64,000 nucleotides of DNA from an uncultured Bacteroidia bacterium (GTDB taxonomy: Bacteria; Bacteroidota; Bacteroidia; Bacteroidales; F082). The translations under genes and the position numbers were made by a program. The notes beneath the pieces are model-generated. The model was not told where the DNA came from and made no database searches. It saw only the letters and a list, made by a program, of their open reading frames with translations. Location of the stretch: contig CAJVWU010000003.1 of the NCBI GenBank assembly GCA_913009755.1, positions 25,424 to 89,423 of the forward strand, in the 5' to 3' direction. How positions within the stretch are numbered: the stretch's first letter is position 1; each line of letters opens with the position of its first letter. Of the stretch, positions 47,050-54,627 are shown piece by piece.

Positions 47050-47502
47050 TTATATATCTTTTTTTGTTTTTTCCACAAGGTGAATATCGCCGATCACCAT
47101 TTTTTTATCAACGGCTTTGCACATATCATACACCGTGAGCAAGGCCACCGAGACTCCTGTGAGCGCTTCCATTTCCACACCGGTTTTGCCCTGCGACCTG
47201 ACCAGGCAACTCACGGCCACACCTGTTTGTGTGAGTGCGGTCTCAAGTTTTACCTTATTTAAAATCAAAGTATGGCAAAGGGGGATCAGATGCGGGGTTT
47301 GCTTGACCGCCTGTATTCCTGCCACTTCAGCGAGGGTAAGCACATCCCCTTTTTCGATCAGGTTTTTTGCAATCAGTTTCCGTGTTCCGGATGACAGGGC
47401 TATTGATCCTTTTGCAAGCGCCTCCCGCAACTGGTCGGGTTTATGGCCCACATCCACCATTTCGGCTTTGCCTTTTTCGTTAATATGACTTAGTTTTCCC
47501 AT
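47050..47502 (-). CDS. moaC: Cyclic pyranopterin monophosphate synthase MoaC
   Basis: A 150-residue MoaC that makes cPMP from the product of MoaA. Conserved: KAEMVDVGHKPDQLREA, KQTPHLIPLCHTL (catalytic His), and GVEMEALTGVSVALLTVYDM. Spacing to moaA is 1 bp and to the MOSC-MogA gene 2 bp, so one polycistron. Confidence 0.96.
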   Translation of the reverse strand: MGKLSHINEKGKAEMVDVGHKPDQLREALAKGSIALSSGTRKLIAKNLIEKGDVLTLAEVAGIQAVKQTPHLIPLCHTLILNKVKLETALTQTGVAVSCLVRSQGKTGVEMEALTGVSVALLTVYDMCKAVDKKMVIGDIHLVEKTKKDI

Positions 47503-47503
47503 G

Positions 47504-48304
47504 TTATCCTCCTATATTATAAAATGTATTGACCTTGTTATTGTGACCTGTGGCCGGCTTTTTGCCAACAGCCATCAAAATGGCTTCTTCTATGCCGTAC
47601 TCCCTCACGTTGTATCCATAATTGCTGAAAAGGCAGGGAATGACATCCCCCTTTGCCGTCAGCCTGATGCGGTTACAGATATTGCATCTTCCCCCTTCAC
47701 CCCCTTCAACAGGATAAAAGCTCCCGTCCGTCAGCGACATCTGGCGAATGAACCGTAAGTGAAAACCGCTGGCTTTACAAAATGCCTGCAGACTTTGTAT
47801 GTCACCGGGTGTTGTAAGGTCTGTTTTCACACAATTGATTTTTATCGGCGTCAATCCCGCTTTTCGCGCAGCATCTATCCCCTTAATCACTTTGTTGAGG
47901 TCTCCTCCTCTTGTCAGTCTGCTGTATTTTTGCGGATCGAGTGTATCAAGACTGATGTTTACCCTGTTCAGTCCGGCCTCTGCCAGTTCACGGGCATATT
48001 TTTCCAAAAAAATCCCATTGGTCGTCATGGACAGATCTTTCACCCCGTCAACCTCTGCAATCATCTTCACCAAATTCCGGATACCTTTGCGCACCAGGGG
48101 TTCGCCGCCGGTCAGCCTGATCTTGTTAACACCAAGTCCTACGGCAACTTTAACAACCTCCTTCATCTCTTCATAGCTCAACACACTGCCATGGGGTATC
48201 CATTCCACCCCTTCCGCGGGCATACAGTAGTGGCAGCGCAGGTTACAGCGGTCGGTGACGGATATCCGCAGATAGGTAATATTTCTTTTAAACCGGTCTA
48301 ACAT
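47504..48304 (-). CDS. moaA: Short GTP 3',8-cyclase MoaA
   Basis: A 266-residue radical SAM enzyme starting pterin synthesis. The first cluster motif CNLRCHYC (CxxxCxxC) and SAM-binding RLTGGEPLVR are complete. The second cluster and GTP-binding arginines are kept: CNICNRIRLTAKGDVIPC. The last residues are GG, as required in MoaA. The protein is about 60 residues shorter than usual (about 320-340); the deletion is between FIRQMS and the second cluster. It overlaps moeA by 17 bp. Confidence 0.85.
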   Translation of the reverse strand: MLDRFKRNITYLRISVTDRCNLRCHYCMPAEGVEWIPHGSVLSYEEMKEVVKVAVGLGVNKIRLTGGEPLVRKGIRNLVKMIAEVDGVKDLSMTTNGIFLEKYARELAEAGLNRVNISLDTLDPQKYSRLTRGGDLNKVIKGIDAARKAGLTPIKINCVKTDLTTPGDIQSLQAFCKASGFHLRFIRQMSLTDGSFYPVEGGEGGRCNICNRIRLTAKGDVIPCLFSNYGYNVREYGIEEAILMAVGKKPATGHNNKVNTFYNIGG

Positions 48305-49466
48305 TTACGATGGTCCCTTTTTTTAATTCGTTCAGCCCGATAGGAAATTCAGCCAGCCCGTCAGCCCTGTGATATGCGTGAAGGTGTGCCGAACCGTGAT
48401 ATTCCAATGCTTCCGCTTCCATATCTCCGGTAATCCTGACCGGGAAAAACAACAGGCGTTCGGATCGCTTCCTCTGCTTATCCCGGCTCAGGGGCAATTT
48501 GTAAACCTTATCAGCAGCCTGTAATCCGGACATCCTTTTTATTACCGGCCTGACAAGCAACCCGAACTGAACCAGTGATGACACCGGATTTCCCGATAAT
48601 CCGAACAAACACTTGTTTCCGAGGGTGGCAAATTGTGCGGGTTTTCCGGGTTGAATGGCCAGTTTTTTAAAATGAAGCGTGGCCTCCAGCATACTGAATA
48701 CCTTTTCCGTAAAATCCAGATCGCCTGCCGATGCCCCGCCTGTCATGATTACCACATCCGACCGGTCAGCGGCCAGTTCTATTTTTTTTAAAATTTTTTC
48801 AGGGTCATCTTCCACCAGGCCTGCATCAAATGCCACGGCCCCGGCCTGGGTTGCCAAGGCAACAAGTTGGGCCGAATTGCTGTTCCTGATACGCGGGGGC
48901 TGCGGGTTTTGCGAAGGGGGCACCAATTCATCACCGGAAGAAAGAACGGTAATGACAGGCTTTTGAAAAACCAGCGGATTGACATTTCCGACCGACGCAA
49001 GCAACCCGATATGCGCCGGGCCAATCCTGATCCCTTTTTTCAAAAGCAACGAACCCGATTTTACATCTTCCCCCTTATATAAAATGTTGTCTTTTGACTT
49101 TTTGTTGACAACAGTTATAACCTGATCATTTTCCTTTTTTACATCCTCCTGCATCACAACCATGTCAGCGCCTTCAGGCACCATTGCCCCCGTCATGATC
49201 CGGGAACACCGGCCTTCGGCAACTTTCTTTTCCGGTTTTTTACCTGCCGGGATGAATTCGATGACTTCCAGTTTTTTATGAATATCTTCCTTGCGGATAG
49301 CATAGCCGTCCATGGCCGATTTATCGAATGAAGGAAAATCTTCGCTTGTCAAAACATCTTCCGCAAGTATCCTGTCAAGCGACTTCCCGAGGGGAACCAT
49401 TTCCGCGGACGGTTCTTTTAGCTGGAGACCGCCAATAATCCTATGCGCTTCTTCTATTTTTATCAT
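48288..49466 (-). CDS. moeA: Molybdopterin molybdenumtransferase MoeA
   Basis: A 392-residue MoeA inserting molybdate into adenylated molybdopterin. Domains: N-terminal linker with FDKSAMDGYAIR, central MPT-binding domain with TGGASAGDLDF near 240, QPGKPAQFATLGNKCLFGLSG, and SGNPVSSL, then a C-terminal beta-barrel. Overlaps the mobB-like gene (26 bp) and moaA. Confidence 0.93.
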   Translation of the reverse strand: MIKIEEAHRIIGGLQLKEPSAEMVPLGKSLDRILAEDVLTSEDFPSFDKSAMDGYAIRKEDIHKKLEVIEFIPAGKKPEKKVAEGRCSRIMTGAMVPEGADMVVMQEDVKKENDQVITVVNKKSKDNILYKGEDVKSGSLLLKKGIRIGPAHIGLLASVGNVNPLVFQKPVITVLSSGDELVPPSQNPQPPRIRNSNSAQLVALATQAGAVAFDAGLVEDDPEKILKKIELAADRSDVVIMTGGASAGDLDFTEKVFSMLEATLHFKKLAIQPGKPAQFATLGNKCLFGLSGNPVSSLVQFGLLVRPVIKRMSGLQAADKVYKLPLSRDKQRKRSERLLFFPVRITGDMEAEALEYHGSAHLHAYHRADGLAEFPIGLNELKKGTIVNVRPV

Positions 49467-50037
49467 AATAAGTTTTATGCTGTTGTTTATTTATTTCGCT
49501 GAACCTGATTATTTTTTTGGCAAGGGAAATCCCGATCTGCCCGGTCCTGACAATCAAATCCGCCCTTTGTTTATTTCGTTGGTAAGAAACTTTTGTCAGA
49601 TCGGGTACGGTGCCTTCGACAAGCACATGGAATGCCGGTTTGAAAAACAGTCCCAATGATCCCGATTCACACACAAAAGCACCGTCAGTGCTAAGAAACC
49701 GCATAAGGCTCTCCATGGCCCGGTTCACCCCCCTGTCAGCACATTGCACAAAGTAAACGGTTTGTGCCCCCGCCCTGAGCATCCTTGAAGTATCCTTACC
49801 TGTTCCGGCATCTTTTTCAACAAATATCCGGTATCCCGGCCCTTGTTCCATCAATTGTTGCTGCCCGCCGGTAAAGTGAAAATGAGGCGTTATTTTTATC
49901 GCCGTTACTTTTTCAGTTCCTGATAATGTTTTGATTAAGGCACAGGCAAGGGCTGTTTTCCCGCAATTGCGGCCCGAACCGGAAACAAGTATCAGATCAT
50001 TTAATTTCTTCATATCTTCTTTTTCAACTGAAATCAT
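49441..50037 (-). CDS. P-loop protein similar to MobB
   Basis: A 198-residue P-loop protein with Walker A GSGRNCGKT near residue 19, resembling MobB-type molybdopterin-guanine dinucleotide helpers, and a weak Walker B region (QTVYFVQCADRG). The ATG overlaps the tauE-like stop (ATGA); an internal ATG eight codons later is possible. Similarity to MobB is only in the nucleotide-binding half, so the role (guanylyl modification or metal loading) is inferred from position inside the Moco operon. Confidence 0.6.
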   Translation of the reverse strand: MISVEKEDMKKLNDLILVSGSGRNCGKTALACALIKTLSGTEKVTAIKITPHFHFTGGQQQLMEQGPGYRIFVEKDAGTGKDTSRMLRAGAQTVYFVQCADRGVNRAMESLMRFLSTDGAFVCESGSLGLFFKPAFHVLVEGTVPDLTKVSYQRNKQRADLIVRTGQIGISLAKKIIRFSEINKQQHKTYYDKNRRSA

Positions 50038-50765
50038 GCAAAAAATAACTTAACACTGGCCAGCAGCAATACAAAAGCAAGCAAATACCTGAGCCTGATC
50101 AGTGACAACCGGAAACTTCCGGTATAGGCACCTAAAAGCCCGCCGGCGAAAGCAACAACAACCCAGTAAATAATATTCGGGCTGATAACAATTCCTGAAG
50201 TGATCAGGCCCAATATCCCCGATGCCGAATTAAGGAAAATAAAGAGGGCTGAAATGGCTGCCGTTTCCTTTACGTTAGTCCAACGCAATAACAACAACAG
50301 GGGGCTTAAGATGATGCCGCCCCCGATACCGATCAGCCCTGAGAAAAACCCGAGGAACGCACCAATAAAAAAGGCAATTAAAAAATTAAACGGGATCACT
50401 TCTTTGTATCCTTTTTTAGGAACATACACCATTCTGAAAATGGCGACAACCAGGAAAACAGCAAGGATGGATTTAAACAGCCTGGGGTCTATATTCATCC
50501 TGGCCCCTAGAAATGCCATCGGTACTGACCCGACGACAAAAGGGATCAATATTTTCAGCTTAAAATGCCCGCCCCGGTAAAACGCATAAAAAGAAACCGC
50601 CGAAACGAAAAGGTTTAAGGTAAGTGCCGAGGCACGCATATAAACGGTTGACACACCAAATAAAGCCATCAGGGCGAGGTAGCCGCTGGCGCCACCATGA
50701 CCAACCGAGGCATACAGAAAGGCAACCACAAACAAAGCAACCAAAAAAAGAATATTAACTTCCAT
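50034..50765 (-). CDS. TauE/SafE family membrane protein
   Basis: A 243-residue integral membrane protein with about eight helices in two repeated halves, each with the family motif (GHGGASGYLALMALFG near 23 and GLIGIGGGIILSPLLL near 143). The family exports sulfite or other organosulfur anions and is often found beside molybdenum-cofactor genes. First gene of the Moco operon and preceded by a structured leader RNA and an attenuator-like hairpin. Confidence 0.85.
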   Translation of the reverse strand: MEVNILFLVALFVVAFLYASVGHGGASGYLALMALFGVSTVYMRASALTLNLFVSAVSFYAFYRGGHFKLKILIPFVVGSVPMAFLGARMNIDPRLFKSILAVFLVVAIFRMVYVPKKGYKEVIPFNFLIAFFIGAFLGFFSGLIGIGGGIILSPLLLLLRWTNVKETAAISALFIFLNSASGILGLITSGIVISPNIIYWVVVAFAGGLLGAYTGSFRLSLIRLRYLLAFVLLLASVKLFFA

Positions 50766-50856
50766 TTCCCCATTATTATTAACATCCCGATAACGAAGTG
50801 CACCGGGATTTGTTCTGCTGATAAATTTTACTGCGCATCGTTTTTATAATTTGAAC

Positions 50857-50887
50857 GAAAAAACCCCGCCCTAAAAGGAAACGAGGC
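50857..50887 (-). terminator. Attenuator-like hairpin before the Moco operon
   Basis: On the minus strand GCCTCG pairs with CGGGGT-type arm (5 bp with one G-U) around a purine/pyrimidine loop, followed by a run of T residues and then 90 bp to the tauE-like ATG. It follows immediately on the structured leader at 50893-50991, so it may act as an expression-platform terminator. Confidence 0.5.
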
Positions 50888-50892
50888 AAAAC

Positions 50893-50991
50893 AACCACCG
50901 CAATGGATTGTCACTATTCCTCCTTTCCAATTCATCCCGCAACCGCGGGAATCGGGAGGCCCGCCGGTTTCCCTGACGACCCATCGGTGTT
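50893..50991 (-). ncRNA. Structured 5' leader, candidate molybdenum-cofactor riboswitch
   Basis: The minus strand holds a closing helix (AACACCG with CGGTGGTT, one bulge), an inner helix CCTCC/GGAGG, and a perfect hairpin TCCCGC-GGTT-GCGGGA, with conserved-looking single strands GTCAGGGAAACC and TTGGAAAGG. The element ends at a terminator-like hairpin just before an operon of Moco genes. Position strongly suggests a metabolite-sensing leader; assignment to the Moco class rests on context and cannot be confirmed without a covariance-model search. Confidence 0.5.
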
Positions 50992-51118
50992 GGTTTCATG
51001 TGCACAAAGCATTTAGAAACAACACTCGGAGCAGTATTCTATTTTTTTATTTATCTGATATTAAGTTGTTTTAATATTAACACTATTTTTTTTTCGGTTT
51101 ATTTAATTTATAATTCGT

Positions 51119-51838
51119 TTATCCGTTCAGCCAAATCTTTTCAAGCATAACCGGATTTAAAATTTTTATTCTTTTCCCACTGATCCATATAAGTTCCGCT
51201 TCATGAAACTGATTGAGAATCCTTGATAAGCTGTCAAACGAGACCACACTCAAGGATGTTAATTCTTTCCGTGTCAGATGCAGGACAAAACTATCCGAGT
51301 TATAAAAATCACGGGACAGATAAAGCAATGTTCCGGCAATCCTTCCCGGATTTTTTTTATTCAGCAAATTAATCATACGTGATTGTATGAAATAATTGTG
51401 TTGCTGAATTTTTGTGAAAAAGGCTTTTCTGAAATGGTTGTTATGATTTAAAATCTCCTCAATAAGTTGAAAATCAACAAAGCAAACAGACGAATTTGTA
51501 ATGGCCGAAACCGAATAATCATGAACATTGTCGAAAAGCATACCATAACCGGTGATAAACTCGGTCGGTTTAATTAATTTCAGAATTATTTCTCCGTGCC
51601 TGTCCTCATCATACACTTTGGCTGTTCCGTGCGTAAACGAAATACAATGTGTGGATTGTGTGCCCTGTTTAAAAATGATTTCCCCTGCCTTGTAATTTAC
51701 CTGGAATTTGTTCCGTGTTACCTGTTCCAATTCACTGTCAGTCATAAAATTAAACTCGTCTGACCTGCAAAAACAACTCTTACAATCAGGATTATCAAAC
51801 CCGGTTTCGGCAAATATACATTCAACCTCTTGTAACAT
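51119..51838 (-). CDS. Crp/Fnr-family regulator with N-terminal cysteines
   Basis: A 239-residue regulator: cyclic-nucleotide-binding-like beta barrel (about 45-150), dimer helix, and a C-terminal winged helix (RKELTSLSVVSFDSLSRILN). The N-terminus carries Cys7, Cys19, Cys22 and Cys24 (CKSCFC), reminiscent of FNR oxygen-sensing [4Fe-4S] proteins. The ATG at 51838 follows a TATTTTTG box only 5 bp upstream; an in-frame TTG upstream lies inside the box and is rejected. It is divergent from the molybdoenzyme operon and probably controls it in response to oxygen or redox state. Confidence 0.82.
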   Translation of the reverse strand: MLQEVECIFAETGFDNPDCKSCFCRSDEFNFMTDSELEQVTRNKFQVNYKAGEIIFKQGTQSTHCISFTHGTAKVYDEDRHGEIILKLIKPTEFITGYGMLFDNVHDYSVSAITNSSVCFVDFQLIEEILNHNNHFRKAFFTKIQQHNYFIQSRMINLLNKKNPGRIAGTLLYLSRDFYNSDSFVLHLTRKELTSLSVVSFDSLSRILNQFHEAELIWISGKRIKILNPVMLEKIWLNG

Positions 51839-51868
51839 AGAACAAAAATACAAAGTTCTTATAAATCA

Positions 51869-51904
51869 GTTAATTTATTTTAAACTTTTGTTAATTTATT
51901 TTAA
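51869..51904. promoter_or_regulatory. Direct repeat pair upstream of the Crp/Fnr gene
   Basis: GTTAATTTATTTTAA occurs at 51869-51883 and 51890-51904, start-to-start spacing 21 bp, i.e. two helical turns. Confidence 0.6.
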
Positions 51905-51910
51905 CATTCA

Positions 51911-51924
51911 TTGATTTTTATCAA
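51911..51924. promoter_or_regulatory. FNR-like box 1
   Basis: TTGATTTTTATCAA is a perfect match to the FNR consensus TTGATnnnnATCAA, between the Crp/Fnr gene and the molybdoenzyme operon. Confidence 0.7.
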
Positions 51925-51931
51925 TAATTTC

Positions 51932-51945
51932 TTGATTTATATCAT
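51932..51945. promoter_or_regulatory. FNR-like box 2
   Basis: TTGATTTATATCAT differs from the FNR consensus at one position, and starts exactly 21 bp after box 1, on the same DNA face. Confidence 0.6.
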
Positions 51946-52086
51946 TGCCTTTTTTGGGAAAATACGTATTTGAACACGGAAAATACATGCTTTTAACACA
52001 CCTGTCAGCATCATTTGAGATTAAGTTTATTGCATCAAATGACAAACATATTTTATCAGTAATTTCAATCTTAAACCAATAATATT

Positions 52087-54600
52087 ATGAAGCTTCGAAG
52101 AAGAGATTTTTTAAAAACGGGTGCTGTCATCGGGGCAGGGGCAATGGTATTTAACCCTGCCATTGGTGCATTTGCCAAAGCCACGGGAAAGAAAAAAACA
52201 AGGGAAAGGGCCGAAGGTTGGTATCCCAGCACCTGCCAGGGCTGCACAACATGGTGTCCTATTGAAGTGTTTATTCAGGACGGGAGGGCGGTAAAAGTAC
52301 GGGGTAACCAAAATTCTGCTATCAATCCGGGAACAGTATGTCCGAGAGGCCACATGATTCCGAAACAGATGTATGACCCTGACCGTGTAAAAGTTCCCAT
52401 GAAGCGCACAAATCCATCAAAGGGAAGAGGCGTTGACCCGCAATTTGTCCCCATTACCTGGGATGAGGCCTTAAGCACCATCGCCGGTAAAATGATGGAA
52501 CTCCGTAACGCCAACGAGACACACAAGTATGTGCTGTTCAGGGGACGATATAGCTATAGCAGGGATATTCTTTATTCTGCTGTAACAAAAATCTTCGGAT
52601 CACCCAACGGAATTTCGCACAGTTCTATTTGTGCAGAAGCTGAAAAGTCGGGTGCCTTCTGGACACAAGGGTTCTGGGGCTATCGTGATTACGACCTGGC
52701 CAATTGCGAATATACAGTATTCTGGGGCAGTGATCCGTTCCGCTCAAACCGACAGGTTCCCAGAGCAATGAGCCGATTGAAAGAATTGCAGGCAAATGGA
52801 AAAATAGCAACTATCGATCCTATGCTCACGGGAGCAGCTACCAAATCAGACATTTGGCTGGCACCAAAACCCGGAACCGACGGTGCATTGGCCAGTGCCA
52901 TGGCACATTATATCCTGGTTGAGGGTTTATGGGACAGAACCTTTGTTGGCGACTTCAACAATGCGGGAAGCTTTGAAGCCAATACACCCGTTGACGAAGC
53001 CGACTTTACTGAAACCGAAACCTCTGGCCTTGTAAAATGGTGGAACCTCGAATTACTCGATAAATCACCTGAATGGGCGGCCGGTGTTACAGGAATCGCT
53101 GCCGAAAAGATTAAATACCTGGCCGGGCAAATGGCCAATGCGGCACCTTATGTTTCGATATGGTACGGACCCGGCATAGCAATGAATCCGAGAGGATCGT
53201 ACACGGCTATGGCCGTTTATGCACTGAACGGCCTGTTGGGATCGATTGATCACAAAGGGGGGCCACTTCAAACAACACATGTTTCAGTGAACGGCATTCC
53301 TGATTACCATGACTACCAGGATGCAATAGCAGAAGAAGGTACCGGTTACCCAAAAATGGATCAGAGAGGTACCTACTTATTCCCGGCACTTCACAAGGGA
53401 AAATCCGGTGGTGGCGTTGTAACAAATAATGCAGCTAACGCAATGCTGGCTGCCGATCCGTACAATATTAAAATGGCAATCGGCTATTGGTGTAACTTCC
53501 CTTTCTCCGGCACCGAAGGGTCAAGGTGGGTAGATGCGCTGTCAGAGTTGCCTTTCTTTGCCCACGTTACGACAAACGCCTCGGAAATGACGCAATTTGC
53601 CGACATCGTTATTCCTGCTGCCTTTAGCGCGACCGAGAAACTTACCTTCCTGAAAACTTACGGTAACCGTTACGGGGAAGCAACCATTCAACAACCGGTG
53701 GCAAACAGGTTGTTTAATGTACATGCAGATGAAAACGAGTTCAGCTTCCTTTTGGCCAAAGCACTCAAGGACAAAGGATTTAGCAATATATACGATTATT
53801 TTGTTAATGAGTTTAAAGATCCTGAATCAGGAGCTTCACCAACCAACGAATACGAATTTGCCGAGTACGCTACAAAGATTTTTACCAAACCTTCTTATGA
53901 TCAACTCGAAGGCGGGTGGAATGAATACCTTGAAAAAGGTGTTGTGACTACTGAGCAGTATGCCTTTAAAACGCATTGGGGTGGCAACTTTGGTACCGTA
54001 ACCGGAAAATTTGAGTTTTTCAGCGAAACGCTTAAAAAAGCGCTCGAAACCCATGCCGGAAAATTTGACAAAACGGTAGATGAACTCCTTACCGACACGA
54101 ATTACCTTGCCCGGGGTGAACTGGGATTTGTTCCACATTATGAAGAACCGAAACGCTGGGGCTCAAAAGAAGAATATCCTTTTGATTTTGTTGATGTAAA
54201 GTCACGCTTTAACCGTGAAGGAAGAAGCCAGAACCTGCCCTGGTATTATATCTTCAGTCGTCTTGATCCCGGCGACATGAACTGGGAAGACAGGCTGAGG
54301 ATGAACCCGCAAGACGCATCAGATCTTGGCATTTCAGATGGCGATAATGTAAAAATCACAACGGTTAAAGGAAGTGTTTTTTCAAAAGCACTTCTTTGGG
54401 AAGGAATCCAACCCGGCACCGTTGCCAAAACCTATGGAAAGGGCCATTGGGCTTACGGACGATTTGCCAGTAAAGACTATGCAGATGCTACACCCAACGG
54501 ACTGAACAATAATGAAATCCTGATTGACGACTATGATCGTATATCAGGAAGTACGGCCAGAAACGGAGGTTTTGTCGGCGTTAAAATTGAAAAAGCTTAA
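52087..54600 (+). CDS. ArrA-like molybdopterin oxidoreductase catalytic subunit
   Basis: An 837-residue DMSO-reductase-superfamily catalytic subunit with a Tat signal (RRRDFLKTGAVIGAGAMV). A [4Fe-4S] site follows: Cys50, Cys53, Cys57 and Cys85 (CQGCTTWC ... GTVCPRG). The candidate Mo ligand is Cys182 in SHSSICAEAEKSG, and the substrate-site motif RGRY at 152-155 matches respiratory arsenate reductases (ArrA) rather than ArxA. GYRDYDLANCEYTVFWGSDP is likewise ArrA-like. The C-terminal third (about 700-837) is the Molydop_binding domain, with GDNVKITTVKGSV. Substrate remains unproven: no ars genes lie nearby. First gene of an operon with the Fe-S subunit 27 bp downstream. Confidence 0.85.
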   Translation: MKLRRRDFLKTGAVIGAGAMVFNPAIGAFAKATGKKKTRERAEGWYPSTCQGCTTWCPIEVFIQDGRAVKVRGNQNSAINPGTVCPRGHMIPKQMYDPDRVKVPMKRTNPSKGRGVDPQFVPITWDEALSTIAGKMMELRNANETHKYVLFRGRYSYSRDILYSAVTKIFGSPNGISHSSICAEAEKSGAFWTQGFWGYRDYDLANCEYTVFWGSDPFRSNRQVPRAMSRLKELQANGKIATIDPMLTGAATKSDIWLAPKPGTDGALASAMAHYILVEGLWDRTFVGDFNNAGSFEANTPVDEADFTETETSGLVKWWNLELLDKSPEWAAGVTGIAAEKIKYLAGQMANAAPYVSIWYGPGIAMNPRGSYTAMAVYALNGLLGSIDHKGGPLQTTHVSVNGIPDYHDYQDAIAEEGTGYPKMDQRGTYLFPALHKGKSGGGVVTNNAANAMLAADPYNIKMAIGYWCNFPFSGTEGSRWVDALSELPFFAHVTTNASEMTQFADIVIPAAFSATEKLTFLKTYGNRYGEATIQQPVANRLFNVHADENEFSFLLAKALKDKGFSNIYDYFVNEFKDPESGASPTNEYEFAEYATKIFTKPSYDQLEGGWNEYLEKGVVTTEQYAFKTHWGGNFGTVTGKFEFFSETLKKALETHAGKFDKTVDELLTDTNYLARGELGFVPHYEEPKRWGSKEEYPFDFVDVKSRFNREGRSQNLPWYYIFSRLDPGDMNWEDRLRMNPQDASDLGISDGDNVKITTVKGSVFSKALLWEGIQPGTVAKTYGKGHWAYGRFASKDYADATPNGLNNNEILIDDYDRISGSTARNGGFVGVKIEKA

Positions 54601-54627
54601 AAGTATAACCACGAAAAATAAAATATC

